A DNA stretch of 33,341 nucleotides from Holophagales bacterium (GTDB lineage Bacteria > Acidobacteriota > Thermoanaerobaculia > Multivoradales > Multivoraceae): NCBI GenBank assembly GCA_009837085.1, contig VXUF01000116.1:1-33341 (forward strand), in the 5' to 3' direction. The notes under the pieces are model-generated. The model was not told where the DNA came from, did not search any database, and saw only the letters and a list, made by a program, of their open reading frames with translations. The stretch's first letter is position 1, and each line of letters begins with the position of its first letter. This document shows positions 10,588-18,606 of the stretch, one piece after another. The translations under genes and the position numbers were made by a program.

Positions 10588-10977
10588 TCAGCCTGGAGAC
10601 GCGACGAGCAGCCCCGCCTCTTTGGCGGCGGCGCTGAGCCGCCGGTCGTAGGTCACCAGTGCGTTGAGTTCTTCCAGCGAAAGTGCCGTGGCGAGGTGAA
10701 TGGCGTCCAGGCTTCGCAGTAGCGGTGGGTCCAGGGATGCAGCGCTGGCGATGACTGCTCCGTCCACGGCGACCAGCACGATCCTCTCGAGTACCTGGTC
10801 GGCATAGCGCAGCACGGCTGGTCTGTCGTTCGTCCGGCGCAGCGCTCGAAAGACCTCGACCCGCGCGAGGCCGCTCGACACATGGCCCTCGTGCTCGGCC
10901 AGGTAGGCGCGGAGTGCGTTCGACTCCGGCTCCGCGACGACGAGCTTGATGATGGCTGAGGAATCGAGGTAGATCAC
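10588..10977 (-). CDS. PIN-domain toxin, VapC family
   Basis: MIYLDSSAIIKLVVAEPESNALRAYL...RVEVFRALRR...LDAIHLATALSL...LVTYDRRLSAAA: acidic PIN motifs in order. Confidence 0.85.
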   Translation of the reverse strand: MIYLDSSAIIKLVVAEPESNALRAYLAEHEGHVSSGLARVEVFRALRRTNDRPAVLRYADQVLERIVLVAVDGAVIASAASLDPPLLRSLDAIHLATALSLEELNALVTYDRRLSAAAKEAGLLVASPG

Positions 10978-10983
10978 CGACGC

Positions 10984-11277
10984 TCAGAGTCGGTCTTCGC
11001 GCTCGGCGATGATGGCGTCGCTCGCCGCCGTCGACGGCTTGCCGGTGGGCGGCGGAAGATCGAGCACGTTCCCTGCCGGCATGGTCGCCCGCCCCTGAGC
11101 TACGAGTCGCTCCACGGGAGACAGGTCTCCCCCGAGCGGTATGAGCAGGGCGACGGGCCGACCACGGTCGGTCACCTCGAACCGTTCGCCGCGATGGATG
11201 CGCCGAAGGTAGACGCTGAGGTTCTGACGTAGCGCCCGGATACCCACTTGCGACGTCCCGACATCGGTTCCAGCCAT
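10984..11277 (-). CDS. Phd/YefM/VapB-type antitoxin
   Basis: MAGTDVGTSQVGIRALRQNLSVYLRRIHRGERFEVTDRGRPVALLIPL; stop is 6 nt upstream of the PIN toxin start. Confidence 0.82.
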   Translation of the reverse strand: MAGTDVGTSQVGIRALRQNLSVYLRRIHRGERFEVTDRGRPVALLIPLGGDLSPVERLVAQGRATMPAGNVLDLPPPTGKPSTAASDAIIAEREDRL

Positions 11278-11326
11278 GATGACGCACACGGTAGCACATT
11301 GCCGCAGCGCCGTGGCGAACGCGTGC

Positions 11327-12523
11327 CTAGTGGTCTCGCTCGTAGTGCTGCCGGAGCAGATCCTTGCCGTAGTCGTTACCGTTCGGCGTCCGCACCACGG
11401 CGTGGATGTGCTGGCGGATGGGAGCGCGGCCTTCGACCAGGTGACGGATGCCGACGGGCCGCTGGTGGTCGAACTCGATCAGGATGACCGGGCTGTGGAT
11501 GCGGTAGTAGAAGACGGCGTCCTCGTCCGTGGCGCCGATCCAGGCGAAGTGGGTCTCGTCGAGATGGGTCTTGACCTCTTCCATCCGCACCCTGGCGTGG
11601 TCCTCGCGCATGTTGTGGACGTAGAGACGGATCAGGTCGAGCAGTTGCGCCCGGGCGTCCGCTGACACCTCGGCGGCGGGGATGCCCGCGTAGTCGAGCA
11701 CGATGTTGTCGCTGAAGGCCTCGCCGAGGTTGTTGTTGCCGTCCTTCGAGGTCTTGATGACGGCCCTGGTGCGCTGCTCCGGCGTGAGGGAGCGGATCAG
11801 GGCCAGACCCTGGTTCTGCTCCCGCTGCATGATTACCGTGCCCTTGTACTTTCCGGACTCGGCGATGACCGGTTCCGAACCGACGAACAGGGGTGTCATC
11901 ACGACCTGATCGCCGAGCACGAAGTAGTTGATGATCAGGTGATGGCCGTCGACCTGCCAGCCCCAGGGCTGATCGGCGGAGGGCTTGCCCATCACGGTGA
12001 TCCAGTACAGCCACTCGTTGTACTCGGCGAAGTTGTTGTCGTTCAGTTCGCCCAGCGTCCGGTTGAGGTTCATGATGTCGCGGCTCAGCTTGAGTCCGTC
12101 CGCGCTGAGCGAGGCGCGCATCAGGCCGAAGGCTGCTTCGCGTTGAGCTTCGTCCATCTCGTCGAAGCCGACGCCCTGGCGCACGTAGAAGTGCTGGTTC
12201 ATCCACTTGCGCCACTCGTCGTCGTCGACCGCGAATGTCGTCTTCGCGCGCTGTTCGGCCGAGAGGGCTGCCAGGAACTTCTCGGCGGCCAGCCGGACCG
12301 GTTCGGTCGACACGCCTGTCGACTCGATCCTGTAGAGGCCGCGCTGGAGGCCTGAGCTGGCGTGAATGCCGACGTAGGGATCATCAGCGAGACGGGCGTC
12401 TATCTGACGGCTGCGTTCCCGCATCCGGTCGGCGCGGTCGCCGGGGCGCTGGGCTAGGGCGGCGGAGGCCGTCAGCAGGGCGAGGGTGATTGTGAGGAGA
12501 TAGCTAGTCATGGTGCTTCGCAT
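11327..12523 (-). CDS. DUF3500 domain-containing exported protein
   Basis: Signal peptide [84 protein letters not shown] typical of DUF3500. Confidence 0.82.
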   Translation of the reverse strand: MRSTMTSYLLTITLALLTASAALAQRPGDRADRMRERSRQIDARLADDPYVGIHASSGLQRGLYRIESTGVSTEPVRLAAEKFLAALSAEQRAKTTFAVDDDEWRKWMNQHFYVRQGVGFDEMDEAQREAAFGLMRASLSADGLKLSRDIMNLNRTLGELNDNNFAEYNEWLYWITVMGKPSADQPWGWQVDGHHLIINYFVLGDQVVMTPLFVGSEPVIAESGKYKGTVIMQREQNQGLALIRSLTPEQRTRAVIKTSKDGNNNLGEAFSDNIVLDYAGIPAAEVSADARAQLLDLIRLYVHNMREDHARVRMEEVKTHLDETHFAWIGATDEDAVFYYRIHSPVILIEFDHQRPVGIRHLVEGRAPIRQHIHAVVRTPNGNDYGKDLLRQHYERDH

Positions 12524-12540
12524 CGTAGCGCCTGGCGGAG

Positions 12541-12586
12541 CCGGCGCTGGCGCGCCGGATGCCGGCGGGACGCCGGCGCACCCAGT
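12541..12586 (-). repeat. Structured repeat family 1, copy B
   Basis: Reverse complement reads ACTGGGTGCGCCGGCGTCCCGCCGGCATCCGGCGCGCCAGCGCCGG. Confidence 0.88.
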
Positions 12587-12613
12587 GGCCGGCGCACCGA
12601 CTCTTTGGTGCTC

Positions 12614-13984
12614 CTAGCCGAACAGGTAGCCGAACAGCCAGTCGAACTGGTCGGCAAGCACGACGTAGCGGATGACCAGGAGCGCCATCGCGGCCTCGAA
12701 CACGAACACGACCCAGATGCCGACGTAGGTCAGGCGGCGCGGCCGGATCCGTGGGTCCATCCGCGTGCGCTGCAGCCACAGCGTGGCGCCGGCCTGAATG
12801 GGCAGGAAGATCGCCGAGGTCAGGCCACCGACCATGATCAGGATGACGAAGTCGGTGACGAAGTAGTAGATCCCGAAGGCGGCCAGCGGCAGGCAGACCA
12901 GGTAGCCCCGGATGATCTTCTTGCGCAGCGCCAGGTTGGAGCGCTCGATCAGCCCCATCTCCATCAGGTAGTCGGGGATCGAGCGGCCACCGCCACCGGC
13001 TCCCGAAAGCACGGTGGAGAACAGGATGCAGAAGGCGCCGATCGCGAAGATCCACACCGCCCACAGGCCGAGGGTCTGGGTGAAGATGTTGGAGAGGGCC
13101 CCGATTGTCTCGTCGTTTCCCTCCGGCGTCAGCCCCATCTTGTTCAGCACCCCGGCGCCGAGGATGTAGTAGGGGATCGTGGCGCAGGTGACGATGAGCA
13201 GGGCGAGCCAGACGTCGGTGTGCAGCACGCGCATCCAGCCGCGTGCGTGGGACTCCCAGGCCGGGTCGCTGCGGTCGGCGCCGAGCAGGCTCGGATAGCC
13301 CTTCTCGATGCACCAGTAGGTGTAGGACGAGATGTCGCCCGAGGTCGTGCCGGTGTAGCCGTAGGCGGAGAGGGCCAGGGCCGCGACGGCGACGAACAGA
13401 GTCATGTCCGGCTTCATGCCGCCGAGGATCTCGCCGGGCGACGTGCGGAACTCCGTGAACTGCATCGCGATCAGGCAGACCAGGGTGCAGAACGTGAAGG
13501 CGAGGACCAGCGGCAGCATGACCCGCTCCAGCCACTTGTAGGAGCCGGTGCCCAGGATGATCGAGCAGACGACGGCGATGAGTCCGGTGCAGAGAACGCC
13601 GTCGAGTTCGATGTTTCCGAGCGAAGCGAGGAAGGACATCGACTGGCCGGCGCCGCCGATGATGCCGCCGAGGCCCATCGTTCCGGGAACGTAGGCGATC
13701 AGCCCCAACCAGATCGGCCAGGAGATCCTCCAGATGCGTCCCGGCAGCCGGTTCATCGCCCGCAGGTAGGTGTCGCCCGACTCGATCGTGTAGCGGGCCA
13801 TCTCCGCCTGGATCAGCGACTTGCACCAGCAGGAGAGGAGCATCCACCAGAGCAGGGTGAAGCCGGCGACCGCGCCCAGGCTCGTCGTCAGCACCAGCTC
13901 GCCGGAGCCGATCACGGCGCCGGTGACGATCAGGCTCGGTCCGAGGTACTTCAGCCGCTCCCGGAAGGTCGCCGGCGGGGCCAC
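12614..13984 (-). CDS. Nramp family divalent metal transporter-like membrane protein
   Basis: Multi-TM; RLKYLGPSLIVTGAVIGSGELVLTTSLGAVAGFTLLWWMLLSCWCKSLIQAEMARY. Start is GTG at 13984; no in-frame ATG found near the N-terminus, so the start is uncertain. Confidence 0.78.
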   Translation of the reverse strand: MAPPATFRERLKYLGPSLIVTGAVIGSGELVLTTSLGAVAGFTLLWWMLLSCWCKSLIQAEMARYTIESGDTYLRAMNRLPGRIWRISWPIWLGLIAYVPGTMGLGGIIGGAGQSMSFLASLGNIELDGVLCTGLIAVVCSIILGTGSYKWLERVMLPLVLAFTFCTLVCLIAMQFTEFRTSPGEILGGMKPDMTLFVAVAALALSAYGYTGTTSGDISSYTYWCIEKGYPSLLGADRSDPAWESHARGWMRVLHTDVWLALLIVTCATIPYYILGAGVLNKMGLTPEGNDETIGALSNIFTQTLGLWAVWIFAIGAFCILFSTVLSGAGGGGRSIPDYLMEMGLIERSNLALRKKIIRGYLVCLPLAAFGIYYFVTDFVILIMVGGLTSAIFLPIQAGATLWLQRTRMDPRIRPRRLTYVGIWVVFVFEAAMALLVIRYVVLADQFDWLFGYLFG

Positions 13985-14116
13985 GGCCTCGCCGTGGCGG
14001 ACGGTGTACGGATCGAGTACTTGATTGGCCAGAAGGGACTTCCGGAGCGTCGAAGGGCGCTTCGCAAGCGCCGGTCTGGGGTTTGGGCCGGAGGGAGGGT
14101 ATCAGCGAAGCCGGGG

Positions 14117-15136
14117 CTACGGCTGCTTCTTGCTGGCCTCCTCTTCGAGCAGCCGGGCGCCGCGGAGCATGTTGCCCATCGAGTAGTTCCCCTCGTGGCA
14201 GGCGTACTCGTAGAGCCTCTTGTCCGTCCGGGGCCAGGGCAGGGAGCCCGTGTATGGGGCGGTGTAGTCGGAGTCCTCCACGGTGAACTCGTAGAACAGC
14301 GTGTCCGCGTCGAGCCGCTTGAAACGTTCGACGACGCGCAGGCCGTCGTGGGGAACATGCGGGGCGCGCAGGAAGTTCGTCGTCTCGACGACCAGGGTGT
14401 CGTCCTCCCACCAGCCGACCGAATCACCGCCGAACGAGCGGTACTCCTGCGGCGCGTGCTCGGAGTCGAGGCGGACGATCCGGGTCCAGTGCATCCACTC
14501 CACGTGGATCGCCACGTGGGTGTCCGTCTGCGTGATCGTCTTCAGGTTGTTGTAGGCGGAAGGCCGGACCGGCACCGTGGGGCCGCCGGCGTAGAGGCAG
14601 CGCGTGCCCAGGGTCTGGACCTCCGGCTCGTCGTAGAGGTCCTCGCCGGTCTCGAGCCACCACGCCCCGCCCGGGTTCCGGTTATAGGCGCCGAGGCCGC
14701 GCGGCGTGAGCGCCCGTCCGCGGTCCGTCTTGGGCGGCAGCCGGCCGTCGGGAGGGTCCGTGATGATCGAGTTGCGGTACTTGCCGTCGATCTGGAACGG
14801 GATCGTCCCGAAGTCGAACCAGAACGGGTTGTGGCCGCCGATGTTGCTGCGATGCCCGTCGCCGCCGACTGGCGGCGCCTTGCGGTCGGGGTCGCTGGGG
14901 ATGTCGGCCTGGGCTCTGCCCGCCTCGGTCGCGGCTGCGATCCCGTGCGCGTCCTCCGCGCTCATGTAGGGATCGTCGCCGTACTTCGGATCACGCATCA
15001 TCGGTGTGCGGGTGGCGATGTCGTAGGTGCCCGAGAGGTCCGGCCGACCGCTCGCGATGCGGGGAATGTCGTCCTGGGCGACGGCCGCGACGGGAGCGAC
15101 CAGGATCGTTGCGGCCACGAGGAGTTGGATGCGCAT
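14117..15136 (-). CDS. Conserved exported protein of unknown function
   Basis: Signal peptide MRIQLLVAATILVAPVAAVAQ; DLSGTYDIATRTP..., GWWEDDTLVVETTNFLRAPHVPHDGLRVVERFKRLDADTLFYEFTVED, a pattern I associate with uncharacterized exported proteins of Acidobacteriota and relatives. Confidence 0.7.
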   Translation of the reverse strand: MRIQLLVAATILVAPVAAVAQDDIPRIASGRPDLSGTYDIATRTPMMRDPKYGDDPYMSAEDAHGIAAATEAGRAQADIPSDPDRKAPPVGGDGHRSNIGGHNPFWFDFGTIPFQIDGKYRNSIITDPPDGRLPPKTDRGRALTPRGLGAYNRNPGGAWWLETGEDLYDEPEVQTLGTRCLYAGGPTVPVRPSAYNNLKTITQTDTHVAIHVEWMHWTRIVRLDSEHAPQEYRSFGGDSVGWWEDDTLVVETTNFLRAPHVPHDGLRVVERFKRLDADTLFYEFTVEDSDYTAPYTGSLPWPRTDKRLYEYACHEGNYSMGNMLRGARLLEEEASKKQP

Positions 15137-15157
15137 CGGCTGTTCCCCCTTGTTGCT

Positions 15158-17179
15158 CTAAGGAGCCTCGCTCTCCGGCAGGGCGAAAGCGATTAACTCC
15201 GCCGGCTCGGTCATGCCGCCGCCGGTGACGGCGATGTACTGCCGCCCGTCCTGCACATAGCTGACCGGAGCGCCGTGCAGCGCGCGCTCCGTGAGCACCT
15301 CGGCCAGCAGTTCGCCGGTGAACTTGTCGTAGGCCTGGAGCGAACTGCCGAGCACCGTCGAGCGGTCGTTGTAGACCTCGAAGCGCGCGGCATGCGTGAC
15401 GACGAGCGTCTTCGTGACCAGGATGCCGCCCTCGGTCACCGCGCTCGACGAGCGTCCGCCCAGGGGCCCCAGGTTCAGGTGGCGAATCGCGGGATGGTTG
15501 CGCGGCCCGTCGCCGAGCGGCGCCTGCCAGGCGATGTCGCCCCGGTTCAGGTCGATCGCCGTGATGCGACGGTACGGCGGCTTGAGCAGCGGCAGGCCGC
15601 GCGGCCCGGCCGTCGACACGCGGTCGAGCACATAGGGCCAGAAGCTCCGCGCTCCGTCCGGCTCGACCAGTGCCATCCCCGAGGGCCGGGTCGACGACTG
15701 CACGTAGAGCATCCCGGTCTCCGGGTCGGCCGCGGCCCCCGGATGGTTGGCCCCGCCGCCCGCGCCGGGCACGGCGAGGATCGCCTCCTTGCCGCCCTCG
15801 CCGCGGCGGATCAGCGGCATGAACATCGGCCCGAGGATGAACTTCTCCGCGAGTTCGAGCGCCTCGGCCCGCAGCTCCGGCGTGAAGTCGATCAGGTCGT
15901 CCTCGCTGACTCCCTGGCGGTCGAACGCCGGCGGCTTCGTCGGGAACGGCTGGGTCTTCGCCAGCTTCTCGCCCGGGACCGTGCTTTCCCAGGGAACGGG
16001 CCGCTCCTCGATCGGCCACACCGGCTCGCCGGTCGCGCGGTCGAAGACGTACGTGAAGGCGGTCTTCGAGACCTGGGCGACCGCCTTGATCAGCTTGCCC
16101 TCGACCACGATGTCGATCAGGTTCGGCGCCGAGGCGATGTCGTAGTCCCAGACGCCGTGGTGGACCGTCTGGAAGTGCCAGACCCGTTCGCCGGTCGCGG
16201 CGTCGACGCAGATCAGGCTCTCCGAGTACACGTTGTCGCCGTGCCGGAGCCCGCCGTAGTAGTCGCTGGTCGGCGTGCTGGTCGCCAGGTAGACGTAGCC
16301 CAGCTCCTGATCGGCGGTCATCGGCGCCCATACGTTCGCGTTGCCCGTGATCCTCCACGAGTCGTTCTCCCAGGTCTCGACGAACTCCTCGCCCTCCTGG
16401 GGGATCGTGTGGAAGCGCCACTTGAACTCGCCGGTCCGCACGTCGTAGCCGCGCACGTGGCCGGGCGGGTTGTTGTTCTGGAGCGGGAAGTCGTAGATGC
16501 GCGAGCCGACGACGATCGTGTCCCCGACGACGATCACCGGCTGGCCGTGGCTGATGTTGCGGAGCACGATGTTCTCGCGGCCGAGGTTGCGGGACAGCTC
16601 GACCACCCCGTCCTCGCCAAAGCCGCGGTCGGGCAGCCCGGTGGCGGGGTCGACCGAGATGAGCTGCTTGCCGATCGTGGCGATGAACAGGCGCTCCTGC
16701 TCGCCGTCGGTCCAGTACTCGAGGCCGCGGGTGTAGTAGTTGTTCTGGGCCGGCTTGCCGCGCTCGTAGCTCTTCGGGTCGTAGACCCAGAGTTCCTCGC
16801 CCGTCGCGGCGTCGAGCGCCGCGACCTGGCTCAGCTCGGTCGGGATGTAGAGGCGTCCGTCGATGACGATCGGCGAGGACCGGAACACCTGCCGCCGGTA
16901 TGGCGAGTTCGCCTCGATCCGCGAATCAGCGGACGACCACTTCCACGCCGGTTCGAGCCGGCCGAAGTTCGAGCCGTCGATCTGGTCGAGCGCCGTGTAG
17001 CGCGTGAAGCCGTCGTCCCCGCCATGATGGCGCCACTCGCCGTCCTCGGCGCCGTACTGTGCCTGGGCACCGGTGCAGAAGAGCAGGACGCCAAGAGCCG
17101 CAACGGCAGCCGCCCGTCCTGTGGACCCTTCGCCCGAAGCGAGGCCTCTGGGGGAGCAGCAGAGAAGTTGAAGGCGCAA
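15158..17179 (-). CDS. PQQ-binding-like beta-propeller dehydrogenase (quinoprotein glucose/alcohol dehydrogenase family)
   Basis: YGAEDGEWRHHGGDDGFTRYTALDQIDGSNFGRLEPAWKW, AALDAATGEELWVYDPKSY, FDRATGEPVWPIEERPVPWE, PVSYVQDGRQYIAVTGGGM. The track's start at 17179 is TTG; true start uncertain. Confidence 0.87.
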   Translation of the reverse strand: MRLQLLCCSPRGLASGEGSTGRAAAVAALGVLLFCTGAQAQYGAEDGEWRHHGGDDGFTRYTALDQIDGSNFGRLEPAWKWSSADSRIEANSPYRRQVFRSSPIVIDGRLYIPTELSQVAALDAATGEELWVYDPKSYERGKPAQNNYYTRGLEYWTDGEQERLFIATIGKQLISVDPATGLPDRGFGEDGVVELSRNLGRENIVLRNISHGQPVIVVGDTIVVGSRIYDFPLQNNNPPGHVRGYDVRTGEFKWRFHTIPQEGEEFVETWENDSWRITGNANVWAPMTADQELGYVYLATSTPTSDYYGGLRHGDNVYSESLICVDAATGERVWHFQTVHHGVWDYDIASAPNLIDIVVEGKLIKAVAQVSKTAFTYVFDRATGEPVWPIEERPVPWESTVPGEKLAKTQPFPTKPPAFDRQGVSEDDLIDFTPELRAEALELAEKFILGPMFMPLIRRGEGGKEAILAVPGAGGGANHPGAAADPETGMLYVQSSTRPSGMALVEPDGARSFWPYVLDRVSTAGPRGLPLLKPPYRRITAIDLNRGDIAWQAPLGDGPRNHPAIRHLNLGPLGGRSSSAVTEGGILVTKTLVVTHAARFEVYNDRSTVLGSSLQAYDKFTGELLAEVLTERALHGAPVSYVQDGRQYIAVTGGGMTEPAELIAFALPESEAP

Positions 17180-17190
17180 CGGCTTTGCTC

Positions 17191-17244
17191 ACTGGGTGCG
17201 CCGGCGTCCCCGCCGGCATCCGGGCGATGCCGCGAAGCGGCGAG
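17191..17244 (+). repeat. Structured repeat family 1, copy C
   Basis: ACTGGGTGCGCCGGCGTCCCCGCCGGCATCCGGGCGAT followed by hairpin GCCGC-GAA-GCGGC (17229-17241). Confidence 0.88.
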
Positions 17245-17299
17245 CCCGAGTGCCACTAGCATAGAAGGCGATGAAGTCCTCAACCCTCCCGATCAGCCG

Positions 17300-18382
17300 A
17301 TGAGAGCGGGATCGCTCCCGGTGGCCCTGTCCCTGACCGCCTCGATCACCGCCCTGGCCTGTGCGCCCCCCGACACCGAACCTGTCGCCGACTCCGACTC
17401 ACAGCCCGACACCGCCGCCGCTCCGGTTCGCGTCGAACGGCTCCTCGACGCGCCCATCATCGGCCCGGAACTCGACCCGAGCATCGGCGAGAACATCCAG
17501 GGACCGTCACTGATCCGCGTGCCGGACTGGGTCTCCGAGCCGCTCGGCAGGTACTACCTCTACTTCGCCGACCACAAGGGTCACTACATTCGGTTCGCCT
17601 ACGCCGACGACCTGCTCGGGCCGTGGTCGATCCACGTGCCCGGCAGCCTGCAGATCGAGCACTCCCACTTCCTGGTCGAGCCGCCGGAGGTGACGCCCGA
17701 GATGGTCGCCGAGTGGGAGGAGCGCCGCGGCCTGAAGCTGTCGCACGACGTCCAGAAGGAGATCACCGCGACCCACATCGCGTCGCCGGACGTGCACGTC
17801 GACGATGAGAACCAGCGGATCGTCATGTACTTCCACGGCCTCGAGGACGTGGGCAGGCAGATATCGCGGGTCGCCACTTCGACCGACGGCATCGACTTCG
17901 AGGCTCAGCCCCAGTCACTTGGCCGCACCTACATGCGGATCTTCCACTACGGCGGGTTGACCTACTCGCTCGCCATGCCCGGCCAGTTCTACCGCTCGAC
18001 CGATGGCTTCACCGACTTCGAAGAGGGCCCGCTGCTGTTCAACCCGGACATGCGCCATTCGGCCGTGCTGCTCCGCGGCGACACGTTGTGGGTGTTCTGG
18101 ACGCAGGTCGGCGAGGCGCCGGAACGGATCCTTCTGAGCAGCATCGACCTGTCCGGCGACTGGATGGACTGGACCGAGTCCGAACCGGTCGAGGTGCTCC
18201 GGCCGGAACGCGACTGGGAGGGCGCCGACGCCCCGCTCGAGCCGTCCGTTCGCAGCACCGCCTACGGACAGGTCAACCAGTTGCGCGATCCCGCGATCTA
18301 CGAGGAGGACGGCCGCGTCTTCCTCCTCTACGCCGTCGCCGGCGAGAGCGGCATCGCGATCGCCGAGGTCTTCCTTGACTGA
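17300..18382 (+). CDS. Lipoprotein with GH43-like five-bladed propeller
   Basis: ATG 17300: MRAGSLPVALSLTASITALAC lipobox; GPSLIRVPDWV...GRYYLYFADHKGHYIRFAYADDLLGPWS, ...LRDPAIYEEDGRVFLLYAVAGESGIAIAEVFLD. Confidence 0.68.
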   Translation: MRAGSLPVALSLTASITALACAPPDTEPVADSDSQPDTAAAPVRVERLLDAPIIGPELDPSIGENIQGPSLIRVPDWVSEPLGRYYLYFADHKGHYIRFAYADDLLGPWSIHVPGSLQIEHSHFLVEPPEVTPEMVAEWEERRGLKLSHDVQKEITATHIASPDVHVDDENQRIVMYFHGLEDVGRQISRVATSTDGIDFEAQPQSLGRTYMRIFHYGGLTYSLAMPGQFYRSTDGFTDFEEGPLLFNPDMRHSAVLLRGDTLWVFWTQVGEAPERILLSSIDLSGDWMDWTESEPVEVLRPERDWEGADAPLEPSVRSTAYGQVNQLRDPAIYEEDGRVFLLYAVAGESGIAIAEVFLD

Positions 18383-18392
18383 GGAGGTCACA

Positions 18393-18482
18393 CACTGGGT
18401 GCGCCGGCGTCCCAGCAGAGCGAGGCCTTCGGCCTCGCGCGTCTCTCCCGGAGGGCCGACGAGGACGTCGGCGCACCCAGTC
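18393..18482. repeat. Structured repeat family 1, copy D (core at both ends, inverted)
   Basis: ACTGGGTGCGCCGGCGTC ... GACGTCGGCGCACCCAGT ends flank hairpin CGAGGCC-TTC-GGCCTCG (18421-18437). Confidence 0.88.
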
Positions 18483-18502
18483 TGTAACTCCCTCGACGTC
18501 TC

Positions 18503-18606
18503 ACACTGGGTGCGCCGGCGTGTCATCCGCGCGCCCGATGACGGGCGCGCGGACTGTGACGCGTGTGGCGCGGATCCGCGCCACACGGGTTCCCGCCGGC
18601 ATCCGG
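18503..18606 (+). repeat. Structured repeat family 1, copy E (with two long perfect palindromes)
   Basis: ACTGGGTGCGCCGGCGT, then CCGCGCGCCCG-ATGA-CGGGCGCGCGG (18527-18552) and CGTGTGGCGCGG-AT-CCGCGCCACACG (18562-18587), then CCCGCCGGCATCCGG. Confidence 0.88.

Noticed and set aside
12605-15196. 863-aa plus-strand ORF
   Set aside because: Antisense to the Nramp-like and 14117-15136 genes; Arg/Ala/Gly-rich low-complexity composition, no recognizable domain.
15275-18382. 1035-aa plus-strand ORF
   Set aside because: Its first ~1900 bp are antisense to the well-supported PQQ-propeller gene; only the part from 17300 (lipoprotein with GH43-like features) looks real. The long open frame is a high-GC artifact reading through repeat C.
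18393-18606. CRISPR-like repeat array
   Set aside because: Repeats are palindromic, of different length and dispersed over 28 kb; no regular spacers and no cas genes seen.
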